A DNA stretch of 20,064 nt from the NCBI GenBank assembly GCA_041484845.1, contig JBGPIK010000080.1, positions 1 to 20,064 on the forward strand, read 5' to 3'. The notes under the pieces were generated by a model, which worked only from the letters and a program-made list of their open reading frames with translations, had not been told where the DNA came from and did not search any database. The position numbers and the translations under genes were made by a program. The stretch's first letter is position 1. Each line of letters starts with the position of its first letter. Of the stretch, positions 5,758 through 13,815 are shown piece by piece. The stretch is from JBGPIK01 sp041484845 (GTDB taxonomy: Bacteria > Desulfobacterota > Binatia > UBA9968).

Positions 5758-6758
5758 TCACCCGGCTTTCACTTTCTCGATAAATCCGCTCTTTTTGATT
5801 TCGTCCAATACGCTGCCGTCGAGAACCTTTAAGGACTCCGGTGTCTGGCCTTTGGCCTTCGGGTTTGTTTTCGCGGCGTCCGTAATCACGAATTCAATGC
5901 CTTTTCGGTCCGGCAGTGTGAGAATGTCTTCGCCGTGTTTAGCCAGGTAATAATCGTAGCCGATGTCGATCATGCTGTCGTCGTCGATGCGCAGGTATTT
6001 GTTCAGCACTTCGCGGGCGACACTTTTATCTTTCTTCATAAGGTAAAGCGCCTCAATGGAAGCTTTGAGCGCGTTCACGACGACGTTGCGCTTCTCGGCG
6101 AGGTAGCTGCGCTTAACGATGAAACAGTTCTGGGGAAACGGCACGCCGCTGTCGGCCAGGTCGAGCAGGACATGCATGCCATGCTGTTTCACCGCCACGG
6201 TCGCGAAGGGCTCGCTGAATACCGAAGCGTCGATGGCGCCGCTTGTCATCGCGCTTAACCGAGGCGGGTTCGAGCCGAGTTGCAGAAACGTGGTCTGTTT
6301 GGAATCGCTGCCGAGCTTTTCCAAGGCAAGCTGGGCGGCGTAATCCGAGGCGGAGCCAAAGCGGCTGACGGCGATTTTCCTGCCGCGCAGATCCGCGGCG
6401 CTTTTGATATCCGGTCGCACCACCAATTTGAAAGGAACGAAGTTGATGCCGCCGGCAATGATCGCGGTATCGGGCCCTGCAAATTGGCCGTGACCGCCAG
6501 CGCCCCGGTGGTAAAGAGGATCTGGACTTCATTGGCCAGCAGCGTTTGCATGCCGATGGTGCCGCTTTCAAGCGCAATGTACTCCGCTTCGATGCCGTAT
6601 TTTTGATAAATCCTTTTGTGATAGGCGGCCGGAAGAACTGCATTGATTGCCGTGCCGAATCCGCCGTTGGCAACGCGGATGTTTTCCGCGCTATAGCATA
6701 GCCGATCGCTAAACATTAAAGCGCCAAGGATCAGTGCAAGAGCGAAAGACTTCTTCAT
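5758..6758 (-). pseudogene. NMT1-like substrate-binding protein gene with a -1 frameshift
   Basis: The ATG at 6758 with AGAGGA upstream starts a signal peptide (MKKSFALALILGALMFSDRL, cleavage near CYSA-EN) and about 95 family-like residues ending in GALAVTANLQG. The frame then goes out of register in the GGGCCC run at 6476-6471. The rest of the SBP (DTAIIAGGINFVPFKLVV, DLRGRKIAVSRFGSASDYAA and on to SGFIEKVKAG) is open in another frame down to 5758. One inserted base at that site would restore a protein of about 333 residues. Both halves are otherwise intact, which favours either a recent inactivating mutation or a sequencing/assembly error. It is the last gene of the unit that begins at 10162, 31 bases after the amidohydrolase stop. 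Confidence 0.85.
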
Positions 6759-6789
6759 CTGAAATCCTCTTTTCTATTCGCGGCTGATT

Positions 6790-7881
6790 TTAGTTTGTCG
6801 GCAGAGCGTAAAACCGCTCGGCGTTGCGATAGCGCACGGCGTCCTTATCGTCCGCGCTCAATCTGGGATTTTCATCCAGCTCTTCAAGCTCGGCTTTGCA
6901 CGTGTCGTTATTGACCTCATGAGGAAAATCCGACGAGAAGATGAACGGCTTGTTGCCGACGACACTCACTGCGAAAGGCAGTGTCAATTCGTCGCCTTCG
7001 ATGCCGACAAAGATGCGCCCCGCGTCGACATGGCGCCGAATGTAGTCGGTGATCGATTCTTTTTCTTGCAGCTTCAAGAAACGTCCGCGCGGATCGTACT
7101 GGACATGACTGTTCCATGAGCGCTCGAAACGCTCGATGCAGTTGATGAACCAACCCGAGCCGGCTTCCATAAAGCCAACGCGCGCCTTCGGGTACTTGTC
7201 GAATACGCCGTTGAAGAGAATGCCGGCGAAATTCACCATCTGTCCGAAGGGATGTCCCAACGCATTGACGGGCGCGTAAGGGCTCATGTCGTCCAGCCCC
7301 ATATGATCGTGCACGCCGCCGTGAATGCCGATGGCGCAGGCGAGACGATCCGCCTCTTCATAGATCGGCCAGTAACGTTCATCGCCGAGTTGGTTCTGCA
7401 TCTGCATCGCGCCCGTGCTCGGCAGCATGGCACCGCAAAAACCAAGCTTCTTCACGCACCGGCGCAGTTCTTTCACGGCTTCAACGGGCTCCTGCAATGG
7501 AATCAGGCCAAGCGCCTGAAAACGCGAATTTTTGCTCAGGTATTCATCGAACATCCAATCGTTGTAGGCGCGCGCCAGCTCGATGGCCCAGTCGCGGCTG
7601 ACGACACGCCCGAAGGACAGTCCGTTGGTCGGATAAAGCACGGCGCCGGCCAAACCGACGTCTTCCATGAAGTCCACCCAGCCGTCGCGACCGACCTTGG
7701 CGAAAGCGCCGGGCGGAAGGTAATGAGCATTGGCGGCGTGCAGATGATCGTTCGGCGGATAAGGGCCGCGACCGGCACCGAAGCGGCCGCGATATTCTTC
7801 CGGCATGCGCGCGGCGATGGCCGCATGATCTTCGACGACGTGTCCGTCGCCATCAATGATTTTAGGTTTTGCTTCTGGCAT
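6790..7881 (-). CDS. Amidohydrolase_2 family metal-dependent hydrolase/decarboxylase (paralogue A)
   Basis: This is a 363-residue TIM-barrel enzyme of PF04909, the superfamily that includes ACMSD, gamma-resorcylate and 5-carboxyvanillate decarboxylases. ATG at 7881 has AGGAG about seven bases upstream. Metal and active-site motifs appear in order: DGDGH (Asp12, His14), GIHGG (His187), LGHPFGQM (His210) and SSDFPHE (Asp318). There is no signal peptide, so it is cytoplasmic. It is clearly paralogous to the next gene upstream (8008-9096), sharing SRDWAIELARAYN, LGLIPLQEP, LGFCGAMLPS and DPRGRFLKL. Whether it hydrolyses a C-N or ester bond or decarboxylates an aromatic acid cannot be decided from sequence. 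It is third in an aldolase-hydrolase-hydrolase-SBP unit. Confidence 0.9.
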   Translation of the reverse strand: MPEAKPKIIDGDGHVVEDHAAIAARMPEEYRGRFGAGRGPYPPNDHLHAANAHYLPPGAFAKVGRDGWVDFMEDVGLAGAVLYPTNGLSFGRVVSRDWAIELARAYNDWMFDEYLSKNSRFQALGLIPLQEPVEAVKELRRCVKKLGFCGAMLPSTGAMQMQNQLGDERYWPIYEEADRLACAIGIHGGVHDHMGLDDMSPYAPVNALGHPFGQMVNFAGILFNGVFDKYPKARVGFMEAGSGWFINCIERFERSWNSHVQYDPRGRFLKLQEKESITDYIRRHVDAGRIFVGIEGDELTLPFAVSVVGNKPFIFSSDFPHEVNNDTCKAELEELDENPRLSADDKDAVRYRNAERFYALPTN

Positions 7882-7904
7882 TGGCTGCTCCTAGTGAATC
7901 GGAA

Positions 7905-7930
7905 CTCAGAGGTCAGACGTCAGAGATCAG
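7905..7930. repeat. Degenerate 7-bp tandem repeat (nTCAGAn)
   Basis: Four consecutive heptamers, CTCAGAG, GTCAGAC, GTCAGAG and ATCAGCA, lie just upstream of the paralogue A ribosome binding site, in the gap between the two amidohydrolase genes. The periodicity is exact although the units vary. Confidence 0.65.
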
Positions 7931-8007
7931 CAAGAATCCAACTCGATCGCCGAACTCTGATGGCTGAACTTGCGGCACGGTTTTTTGAAACGATTCATAC
8001 GGAAAAT

Positions 8008-9096
8008 TCAATTTTGTCTCAGCTGGTAAAATCGTTGGGCGTTGCGAAACAGGATCGCTTCTTTATCTCCGGCGCTTAACTGCGTGTTCTCGCGTAACTC
8101 TTCCAACTCATGCTTGCACGTTTCCGCGTCCACTTCGTGCGGATAATCGGTGGAGTAGACAAAAGGTTTGTTGCCGGCGATACGCACGGCTTCGGCGATG
8201 GTTAGCTCTTCGCCCTCGCAGCCGATGAAGATGCGCCCTTCGTCGATGTGGCGCAGAATGTAATCGATGATCTTCTCGCCTTTCCGCAACTTTAAAAAAC
8301 GGCCGCGCGGGTCGATTTGCACGTGGCTTTCCCACGAACCGGTAAAACGCTCCATGCAGGTTAGCAGCCATGCCGAGCCGGCTTCCATAAAGCCGATGCG
8401 CAGTCCCGGGTATTTGTCCAAGATGCCGTTAAAAATGATTCCGGCGAAACAAATCATCTGACCCATAGGATGGCCCAGCGCGTTAATAGGCGCATAGGGA
8501 CTGAAATCGTCCATTAACAATCCTTCATGAGCGCCGCCATGAATGGCCAGCGCGCATCCCAAACGTTCCGCCTCGCCGTAAATCGGCCAATATTTTTCCG
8601 AGCCGAGGTGCGGCATGTTTACGCCCATGGAAGGCAGCATCGCGCCGCAAAAGCCGAGATCGCGCACGATGCGCCGCAACTCGATTACGGCTTCCGCCGG
8701 TTCTTGCAGCGGAATCAGTCCCATGGCTTTGAAACGACGGCTCTTCGAGACGTAGCTGTCGTAGATCCAATTGTTGTAGGCGCGTGCCAGCTCGATGGCC
8801 CAGTCGCGGCTGACGATTTTCCCGAAGGCGAGACCGGCGCTCGTATAAAGCACGGTCGTGCCGATCCCGACATCGTCGAGAAATAATTCCCAACCTTCGC
8901 GGCCGACGTTGGCAAATGCGCCTTTGGGGGTGAAGTGGCGATTGGCGTTGTGCAAATGATCGATGGGCGGAAACGGGCTGCGCCCGCGCATATCCGAAAA
9001 GCTTTTGCCGATATACTGTTCTGGCATGTATTTCCAGATCGTTGCGATGTCTTCCATCACATGCCCGTCGCCGTCGATGATTTTATATTCGGTCAT
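8008..9096 (-). CDS. Amidohydrolase_2 family metal-dependent hydrolase/decarboxylase (paralogue B)
   Basis: The 362-residue protein starts at an ATG (9096) with GAGGATAAG upstream. It shares the family motifs with its neighbour: IDGDGHVMED (Asp10, His12), AIHGGAHEG, ALGHPMGQM and YSTDYPHEVD. Most of the chain aligns with paralogue A without gaps, and long blocks are identical (VSRDWAIELARAYN, GFMEAGS, HVQ.DPRGRFLKL). A tandem duplication followed by divergence is the likely origin. The region after LPS (GVNMPHLGSEKYWPIYGEAE) is one place where the copies differ, which may reflect different substrates. The C-terminus ends RFYQLRQN, with the stop at 8008. Cytoplasmic; exact reaction unknown. 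Confidence 0.9.
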   Translation of the reverse strand: MTEYKIIDGDGHVMEDIATIWKYMPEQYIGKSFSDMRGRSPFPPIDHLHNANRHFTPKGAFANVGREGWELFLDDVGIGTTVLYTSAGLAFGKIVSRDWAIELARAYNNWIYDSYVSKSRRFKAMGLIPLQEPAEAVIELRRIVRDLGFCGAMLPSMGVNMPHLGSEKYWPIYGEAERLGCALAIHGGAHEGLLMDDFSPYAPINALGHPMGQMICFAGIIFNGILDKYPGLRIGFMEAGSAWLLTCMERFTGSWESHVQIDPRGRFLKLRKGEKIIDYILRHIDEGRIFIGCEGEELTIAEAVRIAGNKPFVYSTDYPHEVDAETCKHELEELRENTQLSAGDKEAILFRNAQRFYQLRQN

Positions 9097-9152
9097 TTAC
9101 TTATCCTCTGGAACTTCTGATCCACAGCTTCGGCTGAGAATTGCGTAATAAA

Positions 9153-9182
9153 CCAACACTCCAACACTCCATTACTCCAATG
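9153..9182. repeat. Degenerate 8-bp tandem repeat (nnACTCCA)
   Basis: Three consecutive octamers of the form ACACTCCA, ACACTCCA, TTACTCCA occupy the gap between the DapA-like gene and paralogue B. The 13-mer CCATTACTCCAAT (9169-9181) recurs exactly at 14288-14300, so this is a dispersed repeat family. Confidence 0.65.
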
Positions 9183-9190
9183 TCTTAGTG

Positions 9191-10162
9191 TTACGCCGTT
9201 TTTCGCGCCGGTGCGCTCACAAGCGGGTACTTCTCGCACAAGGTCTTCCAGTACGCCGCGATTTTTTTGCTGTTATCGCTGACTTCCTGAGGCACGACAC
9301 GAAAGGGCGGACGGAGCGGTCCAGCGTAACAATATCCGGCTTCGTTGGTCGCGAGCTTATAGACATTTTCGCGCCACGAAAGGTTGCCGATATTGTGACC
9401 GACTCTGTTGACGCCGTCGAGTTCCAGGTAAAGCTGCTTGGCGCTTTCCCAGTCCTGAGCGAAACAAGCTTCGCGCAAGCGAACCACCGGCGCCGGGCCC
9501 ATCCAGACGTTGAACGACCAGCAGCCCGCAGCGCCCAACATCATATAGGGGAAGGCTTGCGTCTGACTGACGAAGACGGCGATCTTGCCCTTGACGATGT
9601 TCATTAACTCGACGAATTGCAACGGGGTGCGGTGACTGTCCTTCATGCCGACGATGTTGGGTTTCTCGGTAATTCTTTTGAACGCGCCCACCGGGATCGT
9701 GACCCGGTGATGGGTGGGATTATGGTAGATCATGATCCCCATTTTCGGCAGCGCATCGGCCACGTCGTGATAGAACTGGACCGCATTGTCCACGGTGGCT
9801 GGATAGTAAAAAGGCACGCCAAGCAACAAACCGTCGGCGCCGGCCTCTTGCGCGAAGCGCGCCTGGCGTATCGCTTCGCGCGGGTTCAAATTTGTGCAGC
9901 CGATGAAGAGCGGGACGCGCTTTTTGACCGCTGCGACCGTCGCCTCGATGAGCATTTTGTGTTCTTGCCAAAGCAGCGTGTGGAACTCGCCGAAGCTGCC
10001 CGTGGTGGTAATGACGTTGACGCCGTCGCGGATGATTTGATCGACGGCGCGCGCCAATTCGGTCGTGTCGACTGTGTTTTCCGCATCGGGACGATCGCCG
10101 TCCTTCGTCGTAAAAGCCGGCATCATCGCCATAATGCCTTTAAGATCATTCGCTATGATCAT
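9191..10162 (-). CDS. DapA-superfamily class I aldolase/hydratase (hydroxybenzylidenepyruvate hydratase-aldolase-like)
   Basis: A 323-residue TIM-barrel lyase that acts through a Schiff base. ATG at 10162 has AAAGGAG seven bases upstream. Visible markers are TTTGSFGE (52-59, the GTTGE site), YHNP (Tyr146) and the Schiff-base lysine Lys174 in NIVGMKDSH. The stretch FGEFHTLLWQEHK ... VPLFIGCTNLNPREAIRQAR ... GLLLGVPFYYPATVDNAVQF resembles the trans-o-hydroxybenzylidenepyruvate hydratase-aldolases (NahE/PhdJ type) of aromatic degradation more than true dihydrodipicolinate synthase. No lysine genes are nearby, and the downstream genes are amidohydrolase_2 enzymes. I infer a catabolic pyruvate-releasing (or reverse) aldol step; the substrate is unknown. 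Confidence 0.85.
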   Translation of the reverse strand: MIIANDLKGIMAMMPAFTTKDGDRPDAENTVDTTELARAVDQIIRDGVNVITTTGSFGEFHTLLWQEHKMLIEATVAAVKKRVPLFIGCTNLNPREAIRQARFAQEAGADGLLLGVPFYYPATVDNAVQFYHDVADALPKMGIMIYHNPTHHRVTIPVGAFKRITEKPNIVGMKDSHRTPLQFVELMNIVKGKIAVFVSQTQAFPYMMLGAAGCWSFNVWMGPAPVVRLREACFAQDWESAKQLYLELDGVNRVGHNIGNLSWRENVYKLATNEAGYCYAGPLRPPFRVVPQEVSDNSKKIAAYWKTLCEKYPLVSAPARKTA

Positions 10163-10213
10163 GGCACATCTCCTTTAATTTCGACTGGGTTGGAAAACGG
10201 CGTGACCAATCGG

Positions 10214-10242
10214 ATTCTCCACCAGGGAAGGCCCGGAGTCAA
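10214..10242 (-). promoter_or_regulatory. Putative sigma70 promoter of the aldolase-amidohydrolase-SBP unit
   Basis: On the minus strand TTGACT (10242-10237) and GAGAAT (10219-10214) are 17 bases apart, with TGGTG just before the -10 box. It lies about 50 bases before the DapA-like start codon in the divergent gap between the two transcription units. A convincing spacing and match for a by-eye call. Confidence 0.5.
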
Positions 10243-10287
10243 GCTTCCGCTTTAAACGTGGCGGTGGGTGGAGATGGACATTTGCCG

Positions 10288-10304
10288 CCGCTTGGGATAA
10301 GCGG
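10288..10304. promoter_or_regulatory. Inverted repeat in the divergent intergenic region
   Basis: CCGCTT (10288-10293) and AAGCGG (10299-10304) flank a 5-base spacer, 34 bases upstream of the plus-strand gene at 10338. It could be an operator for a regulator of the divergent pair or a leader hairpin. No regulator gene is encoded in the window. Confidence 0.3.
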
Positions 10305-10337
10305 AGTCGTACTACACCTGGAAAGTGAGAACCTCAG

Positions 10338-11285
10338 ATGGATTCAGACCGATTGGTGATGGCGTGCGACGCTCCGGAGCTGGCGCTCCTCAAACAAGGA
10401 ATGACCCGGTTCGGTGAATTGGAGGTCGAAATCCAACGCGTTCCTCCACGCGAACGGCACAAGAAAATGGCCGAGTCGCTGGGGTTTGATATCTGCGAGT
10501 ACTCTCTGGTGGATTATTTGAGCGGCTTTGCGCGCGGGCTGGGTTTTACGGCCATTCCGGTATTCCCGCATCGTATTTTTCGCCATCGCGACATTTGGGT
10601 CTCGACCGCCTCGGGTATTAAAGAACCCAAAGAGCTATCCGGGCAACGGATCGGCATCCAAAGCTGGACCAACTCGGCAAGCGTTTGGCAGCGCGGGCTA
10701 TTAGCGCAAGATTTCGGCGTGGATTTGAAATCGATTGAATGGGTCGCGGAGCTGCACCAAGAGGGCGAAAGGGGGAAAGGCCCTCAATGGGCGCGCATCA
10801 ACGGAAAGCCTAAAGAACGGTCGCTGGATCAAATGTTGGCCAGCGGCGACATCGATGCCATGATGCTGCCGCGACTGCCGGAGCTGTCCCCAGAAGAGCT
10901 GACGCGCATCCGCAGACTATTCCCGGACTACGTTGCCGCTGAACAGGACTACCGCGCGCGCACGGGAATTTTTCCGATCATGCACGTGATGGTTATAAAG
11001 AACGGTTTGCTCAGTAGCTATCCGGGGATCGCTAAAATGATTTCGCACGGCGTCCAAGCAGCGGTGGATACTTTTGTCGACCGCAAGCGCTTAACGGGGG
11101 GAAAAAGCATCCTGTGGCCGGATCTCTCCTGGGCAGAACAGGAACGCCATCTGGGACCTCACGCGTGGCCGGCGGGCGTGGAAGCAAACCAAAAAGAGCT
11201 AGACGCGCTGATCGGCTACGCCGTGGAGCAAGGCATTCTGAGCAAACGCATCTTGCCGGAGGAACTGTTTCAGGGCAAAGCATGA
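10338..11285 (+). CDS. 4,5-dihydroxyphthalate decarboxylase-like protein (SBP fold, no signal peptide)
   Basis: This 315-residue protein resembles the Pht5/4,5-dihydroxyphthalate decarboxylase group, whose fold is shared with periplasmic SBPs. Evidence: a short N-terminus (MDSDRLVMACDAPELALLKQ) without signal peptide, then DICEYSLVDYLSGFARG, the hallmark FTAIPVFPHRIFRHRDIWV, ELSGQRIGIQSW, SASVWQRGLL, the LFPDYVAAEQDYRARTGIFP stretch followed by IMHVMVIK, and a C-terminus ending EQGILSKRILPEELFQ. The Shine-Dalgarno before 10338 is weak. True phthalate decarboxylases make protocatechuate from dihydroxyphthalate, but many homologues are uncharacterised, so a related decarboxylation or mere ligand binding is possible. 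It is divergent from the DapA-like unit, which would fit one shared aromatic-acid pathway. Confidence 0.82.
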   Translation: MDSDRLVMACDAPELALLKQGMTRFGELEVEIQRVPPRERHKKMAESLGFDICEYSLVDYLSGFARGLGFTAIPVFPHRIFRHRDIWVSTASGIKEPKELSGQRIGIQSWTNSASVWQRGLLAQDFGVDLKSIEWVAELHQEGERGKGPQWARINGKPKERSLDQMLASGDIDAMMLPRLPELSPEELTRIRRLFPDYVAAEQDYRARTGIFPIMHVMVIKNGLLSSYPGIAKMISHGVQAAVDTFVDRKRLTGGKSILWPDLSWAEQERHLGPHAWPAGVEANQKELDALIGYAVEQGILSKRILPEELFQGKA

Positions 11286-11375
11286 ATGTTCGTCGCATTT
11301 AAACGGGAGCGAAACCTCCAGCGGAGAAATCCCGATCAGTTACAAACGATGGCCTTTCGGTGAAGTTACCGCTCG

Positions 11376-11385
11376 GAGTCGACTC
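11376..11385. promoter_or_regulatory. 10-bp palindrome GAGTCGACTC with outer inverted repeat
   Basis: A perfect palindrome lies in the 259-bp gap between the decarboxylase-like gene and the PhoD-like gene. CGGAGTC, overlapping its left side (from 11374), is matched by GACTCCG near 11422, so a larger stem is possible. No terminator or clear promoter was recognised in the gap. Confidence 0.25.
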
Positions 11386-11544
11386 GATCGGCATCCTTGA
11401 AAAAAGATGTGCCGCCGTTTAGACTCCGAAATTGTTTCATCATACGATTTTCACCCATGTCCGTCCAAAAAACATTTCCACCCTTCTCAGGAATGACAGC
11501 CGGCTGGCGTTTGGCCCGATTCTAGTAGCTTGACGTCTAGCCGA

Positions 11545-12831
11545 ATGGATCTGAGCCGCAGAGAATTTCTTCGCTTCGCCGCGCGCACAAGCGCTGCGCT
11601 CCCGTTGGTATTGAGCCCATGGAGCTGCGGCCCGCTGACCATAACCACCGATCCGGATACCGGACTTTCCCTCGGCTATGTGTCGGGCGACGTCACCTCG
11701 GACGCGGCGATTGTCTGGCTGCGCGCCGAACCGGGAAGCAGGGTATCTCTGCAGTACGGGAAAGCCCCGTCACTGGCCGATTGGGTCGCGCTCGATCCCG
11801 TCGCGGTTGAGGCGGACAGCGACAATACGGCGAGAATCCGGCTCGAAGGTCTCGCGGCGCACACGGAGTACTACTACCGCGCCGCTGTAAGCGGCAAAAA
11901 GCCCGGGCCGATCGGGCGTTTCACTACAGCGCCGAAAGCCGACGCCGATGAGGTGGTGAAATTTTGTTTCGGCGGCGATACGCGGGAAAGCTATCAGCCA
12001 TTCTCTATCATGAACGCCATTTGCGATAACACGCCCGATTTTTTTATTCACCTCGGCGATACGATCTATGCAGACCGCGGCTGGATCGCGCGGCGGCTAC
12101 CGGAGTTTTGGGCGAAGTACCGTGACAACCGGGCCGATCTGGCGAGCCAAAGGCTTTTCGCCACGACCAGCGCTTACGTCATCTGGGATGACCATGAAGT
12201 CGCCAATGACTACGAAGGCTTCCATCCGCTCGCGGCAATCGGTAGAAGAGCCTTCTTCGATTACTGGCCGGTGGGTCGCAACGCCGGCGAGTCGGATCGT
12301 CTTTACAGGTCATTTCGTTGGGGACGGGGCCTGGAGCTGTTTCTGCTTGACGGCCGGCAGTATCGTGATCACGCCCACGGAACCCTGCTCGGCAAGGAGC
12401 AGAAGCAGTGGCTATTCGAGCGCCTGGCGTCCTCGACGGCTTTGTTCAAATGCGTCGCCACCTCCGTGCCTTTTTGGGGTGGGGGACGGGATCGTTGGGA
12501 CGGCTATCCGCACGAGAGGGGGGAGATCCTCCAGTGGATCAAGGAAAAGAAAATACAGGGCGTGTTTTTTATTTCCGCCGATCTCCACTACGCTGCGGTA
12601 ACACGTTTGCCCGGGCACTTGGGATTGAAGGAGGTCGTTACCGGTCCGATGGCCGCGCCGATGAACGTGCTCGCGACAGGGACCTCTAAGCGTTTCGAGT
12701 TTTTCTCAAACAAAACTTTCAACTACGGCATGATCACCATTGATCCGAAATCGGCCCAACCGCACGCCGCCGTGGAAATCCTCGACGAGAGCAACGCTAG
12801 CCTGTTTAAAACCATGATCGAGATGAGCTGA
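11545..12831 (+). CDS. PhoD-like alkaline phosphatase/phosphodiesterase, Tat-exported
   Basis: The product is a 428-residue calcineurin-like metallophosphoesterase of the PhoD family. I prefer ATG 11545 (MDLSRREFLRF) over an in-frame TTG at 11530; neither has a good ribosome binding site. The N-terminus carries a twin-arginine signal (SRREFLRFAARTSAALPLVL). Residues of about 40-130 form the PhoD N-terminal beta domain (SLGYVSGDVTSDAAIVWLRA ... YYYRAAVSG ... GRFTTAP). The metal-site motifs follow: GGDTRES (Asp145), HLGDTIYAD (Asp172), IWDDHEVANDY (Asp215/Asp216/His217) and ISADLHYAAVTR. It should release phosphate from phosphomonoesters or diesters in the periplasm or at the cell surface. Its stop lies five bases from the convergent dehydrogenase stop. 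Confidence 0.9.
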   Translation: MDLSRREFLRFAARTSAALPLVLSPWSCGPLTITTDPDTGLSLGYVSGDVTSDAAIVWLRAEPGSRVSLQYGKAPSLADWVALDPVAVEADSDNTARIRLEGLAAHTEYYYRAAVSGKKPGPIGRFTTAPKADADEVVKFCFGGDTRESYQPFSIMNAICDNTPDFFIHLGDTIYADRGWIARRLPEFWAKYRDNRADLASQRLFATTSAYVIWDDHEVANDYEGFHPLAAIGRRAFFDYWPVGRNAGESDRLYRSFRWGRGLELFLLDGRQYRDHAHGTLLGKEQKQWLFERLASSTALFKCVATSVPFWGGGRDRWDGYPHERGEILQWIKEKKIQGVFFISADLHYAAVTRLPGHLGLKEVVTGPMAAPMNVLATGTSKRFEFFSNKTFNYGMITIDPKSAQPHAAVEILDESNASLFKTMIEMS

Positions 12832-12836
12832 GCCAG

Positions 12837-13814
12837 TCACAACTTCGGTTTGCGATATTGCAGGGCTTCGGGGTTGATCGCGCGCGTGAGCTTGCCGTCC
12901 ATATAATCCAGAATATTGGTTGCCGCGTTCTGAGCAAAGCCTTCAAAGCCGGAATCGGTAGGCCATCCCAAGTGCGGTGCGAGCACGACGTTGTCCAGCG
13001 CGAGCAGTGGATGGTGCGGCGGCAGCGGCTCTTCGGCGTAAACGTCCAATGCGGCGCCGGCGATGGCTTTTTCTTGAAGCAACTTGACCAGCGCCGCTTC
13101 GTCGATGATGGCTCCGCGTGCGGTGTTGACCAAATAGGCGGACCGCTTCATTTTTCGCAGTCGAGCTTCGTTGAGCAGATTCTTGCTTTGCTCCGAAAGC
13201 TTTAAATGAACCGAAACGACGTCCGCCTCTTGCAAGAGCTGATCCAGAGAAACGTACGTCGCTTGAGACTGGCGCGCTCGCTCGGGGGTGAGCGTCGGCC
13301 CCCAAGCGATCACCTTCATGCCGAAGGCGTGGGCGATCGCAGCGACTTCCGTGCCGATTTTGCCCAGCCCTAAAATGCCCAATATTTTTCCTTTAAGGAC
13401 GTATCCCAACACCAAGGGCCACTCACCGCGGCGCATCGCCTGATCGCTCTGCGGGATTCGGCGCATGACGGCAATCATCAGACCGAAAGCCATCTCGGTC
13501 GTGCTATTGCCGCCGGGCGCTAAGGCGACCACGATGCCTGCGCGAGTCGCGGCATCCATATCGATGTGGTAGGCGTGATTCCCGGTTTGCGAGATCAATT
13601 CGAGTTCGGGAAGCGCTTGGATGAGCGCCGCCGGAAATTTTGTGCGCTCGCGAATGGGAATGATGGCTTGCGAACCGCGAAGCGCCCGGATGAGCGTTTC
13701 ATTCGTGGCGAGTTTATCGGACAGGACTTGGACCTGGGCCTTGCGCCGTAAACGCTCGATGGCAGCGGTGCCTTCTATCGCATGCTGGTAATCGTCAAGA
13801 ACCGTGACCTTCAT
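12837..13814 (-). CDS. D-2-hydroxyacid dehydrogenase family (NAD-dependent oxidoreductase)
   Basis: A 325-residue cytoplasmic dehydrogenase that should interconvert a 2-hydroxy acid and a 2-keto acid. The Rossmann motif GLGKIG (149-154) sits in ILGILGLGKIGTEVAAIAHA. Catalytic residues are in place: Arg233 (NTARGAIID), Glu261/262 (DVYAEEPLPP) and His281 (VVLAPHLGW). After the second beta strand the usual Asp of NAD-binding members is not seen (IAWGPTLTPERA), so cofactor preference is uncertain. The ATG at 13814 begins one base after the TAG of the RidA-like gene, implying translational coupling. It closes the long minus-strand unit that begins with the ABC permeases. Relatives act on phosphoglycerate, glyoxylate or other keto acids; here a catabolic keto acid from the imported substrate is the natural guess. 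Confidence 0.9.
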   Translation of the reverse strand: MKVTVLDDYQHAIEGTAAIERLRRKAQVQVLSDKLATNETLIRALRGSQAIIPIRERTKFPAALIQALPELELISQTGNHAYHIDMDAATRAGIVVALAPGGNSTTEMAFGLMIAVMRRIPQSDQAMRRGEWPLVLGYVLKGKILGILGLGKIGTEVAAIAHAFGMKVIAWGPTLTPERARQSQATYVSLDQLLQEADVVSVHLKLSEQSKNLLNEARLRKMKRSAYLVNTARGAIIDEAALVKLLQEKAIAGAALDVYAEEPLPPHHPLLALDNVVLAPHLGWPTDSGFEGFAQNAATNILDYMDGKLTRAINPEALQYRKPKL

Positions 13815-13815
13815 G

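Noticed and set aside
6113..6673. 186-codon minus-strand frame and the 167-codon frame tail at 6255
   Set aside because: Arg/Pro-rich out-of-frame reading of the SBP; only the frame before 6476 and the other frame after it carry SBP sequence.
9191..10162. Assignment as dihydrodipicolinate synthase (dapA)
   Set aside because: Motifs around FGEFHTLLW and the neighbourhood fit catabolic aldolase/hydratases better; no lysine-pathway genes are present.
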